Part shown: positions 56,715 to 64,000 of the stretch, in pieces
Layout of the letters: every line of letters begins with the position of its first letter
Position numbering within the stretch: position 1 is the first letter of the stretch
Source of the DNA: JAJZQZ01 sp963790415
GTDB lineage: Bacteria > Actinomycetota > Thermoleophilia > RBG-16-64-13
Assembly: GCA_963790415.1 (NCBI GenBank)
Contig: CAWBOK010000001.1
Span: 558,001 to 622,000 of the forward strand
DNA length: 64,000 nt
Reading direction: 5' to 3'
Notes under the pieces: generated by a model
Seen by the model: only the letters and a program-made list of their open reading frames with translations
What the model was told of the DNA's origin: nothing
Databases searched by the model: none
Made by a program: the position numbers and the translations under genes

Positions 56715-57806
56715 CTAGGCCTGACCATCCTCAGGCGAGGGCGGCTCGATGGGCGCACCGCTGTCTTCATAGGGCATCGGTTGCTGTTGCACGGCCTCAG
56801 GATACGGCCGCGGTTGCGGCTGTGCATACCGATAGCGGGCCGCCTCGGCGTCACGACGCTGTCGCGACCGCCGGATGATCGGATACGCGATGCGATAGGC
56901 GATCCACGCCAGCAGAGCCAGCAGAGCCAGCACCGGCAACGCCCCGCCCAGACTCACCACGATGTCGTTGACGCTGCCCACGAACGCGTGCAGTGCATCC
57001 TTGAGAGCCGTGACGAATCCCCACCCACTGTCTGTCTTAGTCTCAGCGCCCGGCTCGTACAGGCCGATGGAGATGGTGGAGTAGCTCGAGTGTTCGTCGA
57101 GGAACTTGATGCGCCCCTTCAACTGTTCGATCTCCTGCTGGGTCTGGGTCAACACCTGCTGCACCTGCAGCACTTCGTCGACCGTCTTGGCCTTGCCCAT
57201 CAAGGAGATCAGAGCCTTCTCCTGCGTCTGGGCATTCGCGAGACGGGCCTCCAGGTCTACGTATTCCTCGGTGACGTCCTGGGACTCGATCTTGAGCGAC
57301 TTGACGTCGCCCAGCTTGGAGGCGGAGGCGAGGGCTTGCTCGAACGACTGTGACGGCACCCTGATGACCACGGTGCCGTTGCGCATCACACCGGCCTCGT
57401 CGCTAGCGGTAGCGTCGGAGGAGACGATGTATCCCCCGTACTGGTCGGCCAGGTTCCTGGCCTGGTCGAAGGCGAGCTGGAACTTGTCCGCGGCCACCTC
57501 GACGAACAGGCTGGCGTTGCTGATCACCTTCCGCCCCAGGCTCGCGGCCGCCACACTCAGGCCCGGTTGCCCGGGGCCGCCCGAGGCCTCCACGGCAGGC
57601 GCCTGGTCCGCCGATCCCGCCGCGGTGGTGGCTGTCGCGCCGGCCGCGATGGTGTCGGCCGAGAAGACGGCGGTTGTCGTGGCGCTGCCGCTCCCGCACC
57701 CCACGGCGGCGAACGTCACCCCTAGAACGAGCAGGGCCACCGCGGCGAGCAGTGGCACCAGGATCCCCTTGGAACTCGACTTCGATGTCGCCGGTAACCT
57801 AGCCAT
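56715..57806 (-). CDS. DUF4349-domain lipoprotein
   Basis: The 363-residue protein has a lipoprotein signal (VTFAAVGCGSG, Cys near residue 34), a Thr/Ala linker, then the DUF4349 domain: KVISNASLFVEVAADKFQLA, VVIRVPSQSFEQALASASKL, IESQDVTEEYVDLEARLANA and a coiled coil (QVLTQTQQEIEQLKGRIKFL). A membrane helix near 290-315 and a Pro/Gln-rich cytoplasmic tail follow. Such proteins are surface-anchored and of unknown function. ATG 57806 follows GGAGGG. Confidence 0.85.
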   Translation of the reverse strand: MARLPATSKSSSKGILVPLLAAVALLVLGVTFAAVGCGSGSATTTAVFSADTIAAGATATTAAGSADQAPAVEASGGPGQPGLSVAAASLGRKVISNASLFVEVAADKFQLAFDQARNLADQYGGYIVSSDATASDEAGVMRNGTVVIRVPSQSFEQALASASKLGDVKSLKIESQDVTEEYVDLEARLANAQTQEKALISLMGKAKTVDEVLQVQQVLTQTQQEIEQLKGRIKFLDEHSSYSTISIGLYEPGAETKTDSGWGFVTALKDALHAFVGSVNDIVVSLGGALPVLALLALLAWIAYRIAYPIIRRSRQRRDAEAARYRYAQPQPRPYPEAVQQQPMPYEDSGAPIEPPSPEDGQA

Positions 57807-57915
57807 GGTGCCCTCCGATCTCGATGCGCCCCTCCCATTCCGCACTCTCAGACGCGCCCTTGGCCCCGGCCGGTTCCGACCATTGCCAGAAGGCCGCTGG
57901 AGACCGAAGCCTTGT

Positions 57916-58701
57916 CTACGCCTCTCCCACCTGCACGCGTTCTCGGATCTCCCGCACCACGCCGCGGACCGCTTCCACGTACAGGGGAGCCCGATCGTAC
58001 GGCGGCGCCTCGTCGAGGTCGGCTTTGCGCACCTCGGCGCTGTACGGCAGGCTGCCGATGATCTCGTATCCCGCCAACAGAGCGGATATCTGCTCCAGTT
58101 CGGCGGGATCGACCTTGTTCAGCACCACGAAGATGCGCTTGATGCCGATGTCGTTCGCCAGCTTGCGGATGGCGTCGGCGGTGCGGGCGCTGCGGGCCCC
58201 GGGTTCCACCACCACCACCATCGCGTCCACGCCCTGGGCCGTCCCCCGGCCAAGGTGCTCGATGCCCGCTTCCATGTCGAGCACCACCACCTCGTCGCGT
58301 CTCAGTAACAGATGCCGCAGAAGGGAGCGCAGCAGAACCGATTCGGGGCACACACAACCCCCCGCCCCTTCCTTCACCGTGCCCATCACCATGAGCCGGA
58401 TGCCGTCGAAGGCCACCGACAGTTCGTCGGGGAGGTCGTCGACCCGGGGGTTGATCTTGAAAAATCCGCCCATCGAGCCCGGGGTGGACCCGGTGCGCTC
58501 GGCGATGAGCTCCTTCATATCGGCGATGGGGACGATGGTGCACGCCACGTCCGCAGGGATCCCCACCGCACTTGCCAGGTTGGCGTCGGGGTCGGCGTCG
58601 ACGGCCAGGACCTTGTAGCCGTCATCGGCGAAGATACGGGCCATCGTGCCCGCCAGAGTGGTCTTTCCCACACCACCTTTGCCTGTCACCGCTATCTTCA
58701 T
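57916..58701 (-). CDS. cooC: CooC-like P-loop ATPase
   Basis: CooC inserts nickel into carbon monoxide dehydrogenase. The 261-residue protein has the deviant Walker A KGGVGKTTLAGTMARIFADD, the sequence VLAVDADPDANLASAVGIPA, and the Cys pair in GAGGCVCPESVLLRSLLRHL that binds metal at the dimer interface. Walker B is VVVLDMEAGIEHLGRG. CO dehydrogenase genes are not in the window, so the substrate is inferred from the family. ATG 58701 is the natural start. Confidence 0.87.
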   Translation of the reverse strand: MKIAVTGKGGVGKTTLAGTMARIFADDGYKVLAVDADPDANLASAVGIPADVACTIVPIADMKELIAERTGSTPGSMGGFFKINPRVDDLPDELSVAFDGIRLMVMGTVKEGAGGCVCPESVLLRSLLRHLLLRRDEVVVLDMEAGIEHLGRGTAQGVDAMVVVVEPGARSARTADAIRKLANDIGIKRIFVVLNKVDPAELEQISALLAGYEIIGSLPYSAEVRKADLDEAPPYDRAPLYVEAVRGVVREIRERVQVGEA

Positions 58702-58771
58702 GGCCTGCCGGGCTCCTCTCGATAGTCTCTTCCATCTTCGAATGCGCACGGCGCGACAGTAGGCGAACCCC

Positions 58772-59989
58772 TCAGGGGATCAGGTCGATGAGGGCGGCGA
58801 TCACGGCCGCGGTCTCTTCCGGCTCGCGAAGCCCTGTCACCAGAACGGGCACCTTGTCCGGCAGTTCGAGCAGTTGTCGCACCTCGTCGGTGGACACGAT
58901 CTCGTCGGCCAGCGACGCGTATGCCGCTACGACATAGGGCCTGTCGGCGATCTCCGCCATGAGGGCGATATCGGGCCGGGAGGCCACTACCGCGTCGCGC
59001 GAGTTGATGTTGACCAGCACGACATAGCCGGAAGTCTCCAGGGCCATACGCTTGACGATGGACGTTGGCGTGCGATTCTCGCAGAAGTAGATCAGCGCGC
59101 TACCATCCTCGGCATCGCGCACGCCGGCTGAGATCCGCACTTCCACGAGCTCGTCGTCGATGTTCTCTATGCGTAGATGCGCTGACACTTCCGAAGTGCT
59201 CACCGTCGTCAGAAAGGTCAGGTTGTACACGTCGATCGGCCCCTTCATGGCGATGGCCACGGTCTGCCCCAGCAGTTGCAGGGTCGGGTCGCGGGTGGCA
59301 ACCACACCGGCGTCCATCAGACGATAAAGGGTCTTGACCGTGCGGAACCGGTCGAAACCGGAATCCGCGATCATGGTGTTGACGTCGCGCCGGCCATCGA
59401 CGAAACAGACGACATCCCATTCCAGCCGACTCAGACTCACGGTCGCGGCGCCGTTCGCAGTAAGGTAGGGCACTTTCTCCAGCGAGCCCACATGGGACAT
59501 GGCCATCGTCCACTCGTCCACCCTCCGGCAGCCTTCCATGACCACCGCGTCGGCGTCCAGCGTCACCACGATGTCATCGATAGGCGGAACACCTCCGAGA
59601 ACGAACTCGAATTGGCCTTCCGCGAGGCCGAAGAGGTTGAAGACCGCGTCCTCGATCTGTTCGCGCACGTATCGTTCCAGGGACTCCTGGGAGACGAGAC
59701 CCTTCTCCCTCAGCATGGCCCCCAGCAGCCGAGGATCCTCGGCCTGACGCTGTTCGGTCAAGACGGCGTTCAAGGCCACCTGGCGCAACTCGCCCGCTTT
59801 GACCAGGCGCTCTCCCAATGGCGCCCCGCTCAGCGTGGACTGCGCGTAGTTGATCCGGCCGTCGCGGAAATAGACCCCGCCCACGTGCCTGCCCCAGCTC
59901 ACTTTGAGCACGCCGGTCCGGGAGCTCATCTTCAAGAGCCGGAAGACGTCGGAGAGACCTACATCCTCGATCTGACCTTCAAGCTCCAT
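58772..59989 (-). CDS. DUF4388 (PATAN-like) regulatory protein
   Basis: The 405-residue protein starts MELEGQIEDVGLSDVFRLLK, LSSRTGVLKVSWGRHVGGVY-like sequence and FRDGRINYAQSTLSGAPLGE, the DUF4388 domain of bacterial signalling proteins. Then comes a winged-helix-like part (AMLREKGLVSQESLERYVRE) and, from about residue 260, a domain resembling small GTPases of the MglA/MglB world but without clear GTP loops (VVLVNINSRDAVVASRPDIA). It probably takes part in intracellular signalling. It lies four bases after the acyltransferase stop. Confidence 0.75.
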   Translation of the reverse strand: MELEGQIEDVGLSDVFRLLKMSSRTGVLKVSWGRHVGGVYFRDGRINYAQSTLSGAPLGERLVKAGELRQVALNAVLTEQRQAEDPRLLGAMLREKGLVSQESLERYVREQIEDAVFNLFGLAEGQFEFVLGGVPPIDDIVVTLDADAVVMEGCRRVDEWTMAMSHVGSLEKVPYLTANGAATVSLSRLEWDVVCFVDGRRDVNTMIADSGFDRFRTVKTLYRLMDAGVVATRDPTLQLLGQTVAIAMKGPIDVYNLTFLTTVSTSEVSAHLRIENIDDELVEVRISAGVRDAEDGSALIYFCENRTPTSIVKRMALETSGYVVLVNINSRDAVVASRPDIALMAEIADRPYVVAAYASLADEIVSTDEVRQLLELPDKVPVLVTGLREPEETAAVIAALIDLIP

Positions 59990-59992
59990 CGG

Positions 59993-60571
59993 CTACCGTC
60001 GCTCCCCGTCGCACTCCTGGACCGAGTACTCGGGGTCGATTCCATCGCCGGAGAGCGGTCGCGCGGGCACGCCGCCCACCACCGTACCCTCCGCTACGTC
60101 CTTGTTCACCAGGCTGTGCGCCGAGACCACCGCACCATCGCCGATGACAACCCCGGGAAGGACGGTACACGAGGCCCCCACGACCACGTCGCGCCCGATG
60201 ACCACCGGCCCGGTACGCAGCTCGTGCCGCAGGTACTCATGGCACAGTATGACGGTGTTGTAGCCGATGATCGAGTCATCCCCCACCGACACCAGTTCGG
60301 GAAAGAATACGTCGATGGTGGCGCTGAGCCCGAAGGCCGCCCGCCGCCCGACGTGCACTCCCAGGCGACGATAGAGCGCGTTCTTCCAGCCGAGGTAGGG
60401 AAGGTAGCGGCACAGATACACCACGAGGAAATTGCGGGCTACCCGAACGAGAGACACTTGGCGCTGCCACACCCACAGGGAGTTGGCGTCACCGGACGGG
60501 TAGCGAGTCAGCCGGTCGTGCCGGCGGGTTCCACGCTCCTTGGGGCCGATCGTCTCCTCCGTCCGATTCAT
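59993..60571 (-). CDS. hexapeptide-repeat acyltransferase
   Basis: The 192-residue protein has left-handed beta-helix repeats: VGRRAAFGLSATIDVFFPEL, VSVGDDSIIGYNTVILCHEY, VIGRDVVVGASCTVLPGVVI and GDGAVVSAHSLVNKDVAEG. His in CHEYL is a likely catalytic residue. The family transfers acetyl or other acyl groups to sugars or other acceptors. An N-terminal segment with hydrophobic residues (VARNFLVVYLCRYLPYLGW) may touch the membrane. Its ATG overlaps the fdhD stop. Confidence 0.85.
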   Translation of the reverse strand: MNRTEETIGPKERGTRRHDRLTRYPSGDANSLWVWQRQVSLVRVARNFLVVYLCRYLPYLGWKNALYRRLGVHVGRRAAFGLSATIDVFFPELVSVGDDSIIGYNTVILCHEYLRHELRTGPVVIGRDVVVGASCTVLPGVVIGDGAVVSAHSLVNKDVAEGTVVGGVPARPLSGDGIDPEYSVQECDGERR

Positions 60572-61371
60572 GCGTGCGGGTCGAGCATCTCCGGGAACGT
60601 ATACGCGAAGAGGCGACTCCCGGTAGCCCGACCGACGACGCAGAGACCCACCTTGCGCGCGTAGTCGAGGGCCAGACCGGTCGGAACGCTCTTTGTCACC
60701 AGCAGAGCAATGGGCGTCTTGGCGATCTTGTTCACCATCTCCGATGAGATCCGGCCCGTGACCACCATGAAGAGGTCATCCAGAGGTCGCCCCGCAAGAA
60801 GGAGTCCGCCCACCGCTTTATCGACCGCGTTGTGCCGACCGATGTCCTCGGCCAGACAGACCTGGGCGCCGCCGCGTTCGAAGAGCGCGGCGGCATGGGT
60901 CCCCCGGGTGCGCTGGTAGAGATCGCCCCCCGTATACGTCGCTTGGGCCGACCGCAGCACCACGGATGCCCGCACCCAGGGCAGGTCGAGCGGTAGCACC
61001 CGGCCTGCCGCCGCCAAGGCATCGAGGGCACTCGTGAATGTGAACGACCTTCCGCACCCAGAGCCAAGGACGCGCTTCTGGAAGAGCCGTAGGCCGAGGT
61101 CCACTCCCTCGGCCCGCACGCGCACTCCCGCCTTCTCTTCTTCCAACGTCTCGATCTGCTCGATCCGCTCGATGATGCCCTCGTCGAACAGGAACCCTGC
61201 CACCAGGGCCAAGCGATCACCCGGCGTCGCCAGCATGGTGACCAGTTCCCGGCCGTTGATCGTTACGGTGACCGGCTCCTCCTGAGGCACGAGTACCGTA
61301 TCCGATGACCAGGCTCCGGAGCCGGCCCTGACAGCCTCCACGGACACGGACCCCGGCACTACGGATATCAC
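60568..61371 (-). CDS. fdhD: formate dehydrogenase accessory sulfurtransferase
   Basis: FdhD transfers sulfur to the molybdenum/tungsten cofactor of formate dehydrogenases. The 267-residue protein shows VPQEEPVTVTINGRELVTML, LVAGFLFDEGIIERIEQIE, the active-site region VLGSGCGRSFTFTSALDAL and LAEDIGRHNAVDKAVGGLLL. Only one Cys is in the loop, where others often have CGxC. No formate dehydrogenase gene is in the window. Because formate dehydrogenases often contain selenocysteine, the gene fits selenium use. The start is GTG 61371 with no good ribosome-binding site. Confidence 0.92.
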   Translation of the reverse strand: MISVVPGSVSVEAVRAGSGAWSSDTVLVPQEEPVTVTINGRELVTMLATPGDRLALVAGFLFDEGIIERIEQIETLEEEKAGVRVRAEGVDLGLRLFQKRVLGSGCGRSFTFTSALDALAAAGRVLPLDLPWVRASVVLRSAQATYTGGDLYQRTRGTHAAALFERGGAQVCLAEDIGRHNAVDKAVGGLLLAGRPLDDLFMVVTGRISSEMVNKIAKTPIALLVTKSVPTGLALDYARKVGLCVVGRATGSRLFAYTFPEMLDPHA

Positions 61372-61375
61372 CGAT

Positions 61376-61510
61376 CTATGTCTTGGGAACCGAAGGCGTG
61401 CCGCAGTGAGGTTTCTCCTGCAGCACCGGCTCCGTCAGGCTGGCTCCGCAGTGCGGACACGTCTCGACGGAATCGTCGACTTCCTTGCGACAACTGAAGC
61501 ATTTGACCAT
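61376..61510 (-). CDS. 44-residue zinc-ribbon protein
   Basis: This short gene starts at ATG 61510 after CAGGGAGGGCGTG and ends with TAG four bases before the fdhD start. The product begins MVKCFSCRKEVDDSVETCPH and continues CGASL; the two CxxC pairs are a typical zinc ribbon. A third Cys lies in KPHCGTP. Good ribosome-binding site, Cys spacing and tight spacing to fdhD support a real gene. No function is known; it may be a small accessory or regulator. Confidence 0.75.
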   Translation of the reverse strand: MVKCFSCRKEVDDSVETCPHCGASLTEPVLQEKPHCGTPSVPKT

Positions 61511-61608
61511 CACGCCCTCCCTGTTGGCTCGTAGCGGCTTCTAGTATACCTACCGGCGGCACGTGCCGTGAACCGCAGCCGGCAGGCGGCAGGCGCATTA
61601 CAGGGGTA

Positions 61609-62334
61609 TCAGAAGTCGAACAGGCGGTACCCGGACAGCTGAGACGAGAGCCACGTGAAACGGCCGGTGACCAAGAGCACACCGTACACCACCAGCAGAG
61701 CACCCGAAGCGATCTTGACGACGGTGAAGTGCCGCTTGACCCACGTGAGGGCTCCCAAGGTCCGGACGAAGAACAGCCCGGCGAGCAAGAACGGCACCCC
61801 CAACCCCAACGAATAGGCAAGGAGCAGCAGGGCGCCGGACAGTGGACCACCTCCCGTGGCCGCGAGCGTGAGGATAGAAGCGAGGATCGGACCTACGCAC
61901 GGTGTCCATCCAAGCGCAAACGCTACGCCCGTCGCGCCTGCGCCCACGAGCCCCCTCGGAGGTCTGAAGGGGAGCAATCGGCGCTCGCGCTGCAGCGCCT
62001 GTAACGGTACCAGCCCGGTCACGGCCACCCCCAGCCCAACGAGAAAGAGCCCGGCGACTATCTGGAGAGGTCTCCGATGGGTCTGAAGAAAGTCGCCCAC
62101 GAACCCCGCCCCGGCTCCCAAAGAAACGAACACCAGCGAGAAGCCCAACACGAACGCAGCCGTGCTGATGACCACGCGGCGCGTGTCGGTGTGCAGCCGG
62201 TCGACCGATACCCCGGAGACGAACGAGAGATAGCCGGGCAGCAGCGGAAGCACGCACGGACTCAAGAAGCTGGCCGCCCCGGCCGCCGCCGCGACCACGA
62301 ACGACGCGGCGGACAGATCGGTCAACGCAGCCAT
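61609..62334 (-). CDS. ccdA: CcdA-type thiol-disulfide electron carrier
   Basis: CcdA carries electrons from cytoplasmic thioredoxin across the membrane to extracytoplasmic thioredoxin-like proteins. The 241-residue protein has six helices and its two redox cysteines lie in AASFLSPCVLPLLPGYLSF and FALGWTPCVGPILASILTLA. It stands 67 bases after the TlpA-like gene, its probable partner, on the same strand. Such pairs serve cytochrome c maturation or repair of surface disulfides, which fits the haem-rich cbb3 oxidase of this organism. Confidence 0.93.
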   Translation of the reverse strand: MAALTDLSAASFVVAAAAGAASFLSPCVLPLLPGYLSFVSGVSVDRLHTDTRRVVISTAAFVLGFSLVFVSLGAGAGFVGDFLQTHRRPLQIVAGLFLVGLGVAVTGLVPLQALQRERRLLPFRPPRGLVGAGATGVAFALGWTPCVGPILASILTLAATGGGPLSGALLLLAYSLGLGVPFLLAGLFFVRTLGALTWVKRHFTVVKIASGALLVVYGVLLVTGRFTWLSSQLSGYRLFDF

Positions 62335-62401
62335 AGCGGGGCCTCAAGACGAGAGTTCGCCGGAACGCCGCGCAGCATCACGCGCGCGGCGGGGTTCGAG
62401 T

Positions 62402-62968
62402 TCAACGAACAGTGCCGACCAGAGCGGCGAGGTCATCCACGGTCGCACCGCCGATCTTGGTGTTGCCGATGTTGCCCTGCGGATCGATGAACACGGCCGT
62501 AGGCACCGCCGATATCCCATACTTGGCGGCGATCTCTCCCGAGCCGTCGAGCAGCACCGGCAACTGCAGGCCCCCCTTCTTCATGAAAGCGCGAACGTTG
62601 GACTCGCTGTCGTTCAGGGCGACCACTAGGAGATTCGCCGTATCTTTGTTGTCTCGATAGAACCTATCGAGGGAGGACGCTTCGTCCTGGCAGGACGGTC
62701 ACCAACTCGCCCAGAACGCCAAGACTGTTGGTTTGCCCTTGAAGCCTTCCGACGATACCGTTGCGCCGTCCATCGTGGTGCCCGAGAACGCGGGAGCGAG
62801 TTGCCGGGAACCCGCGGGCTCTGCAGCGGTGATAGGGCCGCTCGTGCCGGCCGTGACGCCGCCGGATGATCCGCATCCGCCTATGAAGACCAACGCAGAC
62901 GTGGCCACCGTCGCCATCATGACCCACCGTGCCGCGCGTCGCCGTGCCGAGTTAGAGAACCGCCTCAT
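62402..62968 (-). CDS. TlpA/ResA-like thioredoxin lipoprotein, probable selenoprotein (UxxC)
   Basis: The 188-residue product has a lipoprotein signal (ALVFIGGCGSS, Cys near residue 32) and a TlpA/ResA fold: LAPAFSGTTMDGATVS, KPTVLAFWASW, then an in-frame TGA at 62699-62701 (residue 90), PSCQDEASSLDRFYR, and VPTAVFIDPQGNI with the cis-Pro loop. TGA is exactly at the first Cys of CxxC, giving UPSC. The frame is continuous on both sides without any indel, so selenocysteine explains it best. A SECIS-like hairpin follows at 62653-62671. CcdA downstream should reduce it. A TGC-to-TGA error or true nonsense mutation is the alternative. Confidence 0.8.
62653..62671 (-). promoter_or_regulatory. SECIS-like hairpin after the in-frame UGA
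   Basis: In the message, CUCGAUAG and CUAUCGAG form a perfect eight-pair stem with loop GUU. The stem begins 27 bases and the loop 35 bases after the UGA, within the 16-37-base window described for bacterial SECIS elements. The loop starts with G as they require, and AGGUUCU around the loop recalls AGGUCU of Escherichia coli fdhF. A second small hairpin (GUCCU-GCC-AGGAC, 62684-62696) lies closer to the UGA. Confidence 0.65.
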
Positions 62969-63015
62969 CCATGCACCTCCCGGAGGATTTGTCTCATTGT
63001 AGCAGGTTCTATCCT

Positions 63016-63031
63016 ACACCCCCCGGGGTAT
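63016..63031. promoter_or_regulatory. ATACCCC/GGGGTGT palindrome before the selenoprotein gene
   Basis: Read on the minus strand, ATACCCCGGGGGGTGT has seven-base arms with one mismatch around two bases, resembling the operator at 42371-42386. It lies upstream of a candidate -10 box TACAAT and about 50 bases before the selenoprotein start. The first base touches the ABC ATPase stop codon. It may be a CsoR/CstR-like site or a GC-rich chance match. Confidence 0.35.
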
Positions 63032-63729
63032 CAGGGGACCGCACACACCAGGGGTCCGTCGTCGCAACTGACGCGCCCGTCACGGATCTGGATGACCCGG
63101 TCCACCTCCTCGGTCGACTCAGGGTTATGGGTGACCATGACCACCGCATGCCCCCGCTCGGCCAACTCCCGCAGAAGATCGAGGATCTGCCGTCCCGTGG
63201 CGGTGTCGAGACTCCCGATGGGCTCGTCGGCCAACAACAGCGGAGGATCGTTCACGACGGCACGGGCGACGGCGACTCGGCCCTGTTCCCCGCCCGAGAG
63301 CTCTGATGGCAACCGCTTCGCCTTCTTCTCGTCGAGCCCCACCCGGATCAAGGCGTCGAGCGCCCGGCCTCGCTTATCGCGGTCCTGCGTGATCGCCAGA
63401 GGCAGCATGACGTTCTCCAGGGCGGTGAGATACGGAATGAGTTCCAACCGCTGGAAGACGAACCCGATGAACTCGCGCCGGAGATCGGCCTGTCGTTCCT
63501 GCGAGAGGGCATACACATCGATGTCGTCCACCAACAGGCGCCCGGTGCTGGGCGGATTCATGGCCCCGAGTATCGAGAGCAGCGTGGATTTGCCCGAGCC
63601 GGAGGGCCCCATGATGGCGACATACTCTCCCCGGCCGATCGAGAGGCTCACCGCCTCCAGAGCAGTCACCAAGGTGTCGCCCCGGTTCCCGTAGATCTTG
63701 CTGACCTCGTCGACCATCACCAACGACAT
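63031..63729 (-). CDS. ABC transporter ATP-binding protein (LolD/MacB type)
   Basis: The 232-residue ATPase has YGNRGDTLVTALEAVSLSIG at the N-terminus, Walker A AIMGPSGSGKSTLLSILGAM, FVFQRLELIPYLTALENVML as Q-loop, signature LPSELSGGEQGRVAVARAVV, Walker B LLLADEPIGSLDTATGRQIL and the switch His in VVMVTHNPESTEEVDRVIQI. This pattern is that of the MacB/LolD group, which works with FtsX-like permeases for export or lipoprotein release. No permease is visible in the window; it may lie beyond the edge or elsewhere. Confidence 0.92.
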   Translation of the reverse strand: MSLVMVDEVSKIYGNRGDTLVTALEAVSLSIGRGEYVAIMGPSGSGKSTLLSILGAMNPPSTGRLLVDDIDVYALSQERQADLRREFIGFVFQRLELIPYLTALENVMLPLAITQDRDKRGRALDALIRVGLDEKKAKRLPSELSGGEQGRVAVARAVVNDPPLLLADEPIGSLDTATGRQILDLLRELAERGHAVVMVTHNPESTEEVDRVIQIRDGRVSCDDGPLVCAVP

Positions 63730-63737
63730 GGCGGCAC

Positions 63738-64000
63738 CTAGTCGGCTTCCCCGACGCTGAGCCCTGGGAGCGCACTCGACACGACGGACGCACTTTCATG
63801 ACCGCTTCCGCAGTCGTCGGAAGACCCAAAGCCCACATCGGTGAACGCCAGGGCGCTTCCCGCGAAAGCCCCGAAGACCAGCGTCAGGAACAACGCCGCA
63901 CCGGCGAACCAGCGTCGCCACCGATACGTCGGCTCCTCGCCCAGAAGCCCCTGGATGCGTTCTACGACATGTCCCTCGTCGGCGAACGCCGCCGTCACGA
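63738..64000 (-). CDS. C-terminal part of a membrane protein, cut by the window end
   Basis: The frame is open to the end of the window, so the N-terminus is missing. The visible part has a helix with GHVVERIQGLLGEEPTYRWR, one membrane segment (WFAGAALFLTLVFGAFAGSA) and a short tail with a Cys and His (DDCGSGHESASV). It resembles the C-terminus of M56/BlaR1-type membrane peptidases, at low confidence. It is nine bases upstream of the ABC ATPase start. Confidence 0.45.
   Translation of the reverse strand, partial: VTAAFADEGHVVERIQGLLGEEPTYRWRRWFAGAALFLTLVFGAFAGSALAFTDVGFGSSDDCGSGHESASVVSSALPGLSVGEAD

Noticed and set aside
62402..62968. Reading the TlpA-like gene as two genes or a frameshifted pseudogene
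   Set aside because: The two parts are in the same frame, are separated only by TGA, and together make one complete fold. A frameshift is not needed.

Overview
The window is a GC-rich bacterial chromosome segment. Frequent GTG starts, strong AGGAGG ribosome-binding sites, many ATGA/GTGA stop-start overlaps, Thr-rich linkers after lipoboxes and the gene content suggest a deep-branching actinobacterium-like lineage (for example Coriobacteriia, Geothermincolia or Thermoleophilia relatives). The taxon is an inference. The organism makes purines de novo, respires oxygen with a cbb3-type oxidase, handles reactive sulfur, carries CO-dehydrogenase and formate-dehydrogenase accessory genes (cooC-like, fdhD), and probably decodes UGA as selenocysteine.

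Layout. 0-1.6 kb: end of an unidentified gene, a His-rich small protein and a lipoprotein. 1.8-17.7 kb (minus): a near-complete IMP pathway in the order purD, E, B, C, S, Q, a zinc-ribbon gene, purL, F, an MMPL transporter, a small gene, purM, N, H. 17.8-22.9 kb (plus): an exported FAD-fold protein, a membrane protein and carB. 23.1-30.1 kb (plus): a cbb3 oxidase cluster with ccoN, a ccoO fused to four extra haem c domains, ccoS, a CcoP/Q-like membrane protein, a SafE/CcoH-like protein and ccoI. purA converges on ccoI. 31.6-34.9 kb: a sugar ABC transporter of XylFGH type. 34.9-42.1 kb (minus): an accessory run of small-molecule enzymes. 42.4-45.5 kb (plus): a sulfur-relay operon running from a promoter with a CsoR/CstR-like operator to a terminator. 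45.6-48.1 kb: toxin-antitoxin genes and remnants (HepT, HEPN, ParE/Phd, MNT-MNT-HEPN). 48.1-56.6 kb (minus): rpsF-ssb-rpsR-DUF2232-rplI-dnaB followed by pabB-pabC and a COG2509 flavoprotein. 56.7-64 kb (minus): DUF4349 protein, CooC-like ATPase, DUF4388 protein, acyltransferase, fdhD, zinc ribbon, ccdA, a TlpA-like lipoprotein, an ABC ATPase and a truncated gene.

Main discovery: the TlpA-like gene beside ccdA has an in-frame TGA exactly where the first cysteine of the thioredoxin CxxC motif belongs (W-TGA-P-S-C). The frame stays open on both sides, and a perfect 8-bp hairpin with a G-initial loop lies 27 nt downstream, as in a bacterial SECIS element. It is best read as a selenoprotein. The other notable signals are the ATACCC-N4-GGGTAT operator over the -10 box of the sulfur operon, the pentahaem CcoO fusion, and a non-coding inverted-repeat family whose ends coincide with stop codons.

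Quality caution: purB, purE, ccoN, rplI, the DUF2232 gene, one lipoprotein and one MNT gene each need one to three single-base corrections to restore conserved reading frames. Because several of these genes are normally essential, consensus indels in the assembly are likelier than real pseudogenes. Coordinates for those genes span the corrected gene.
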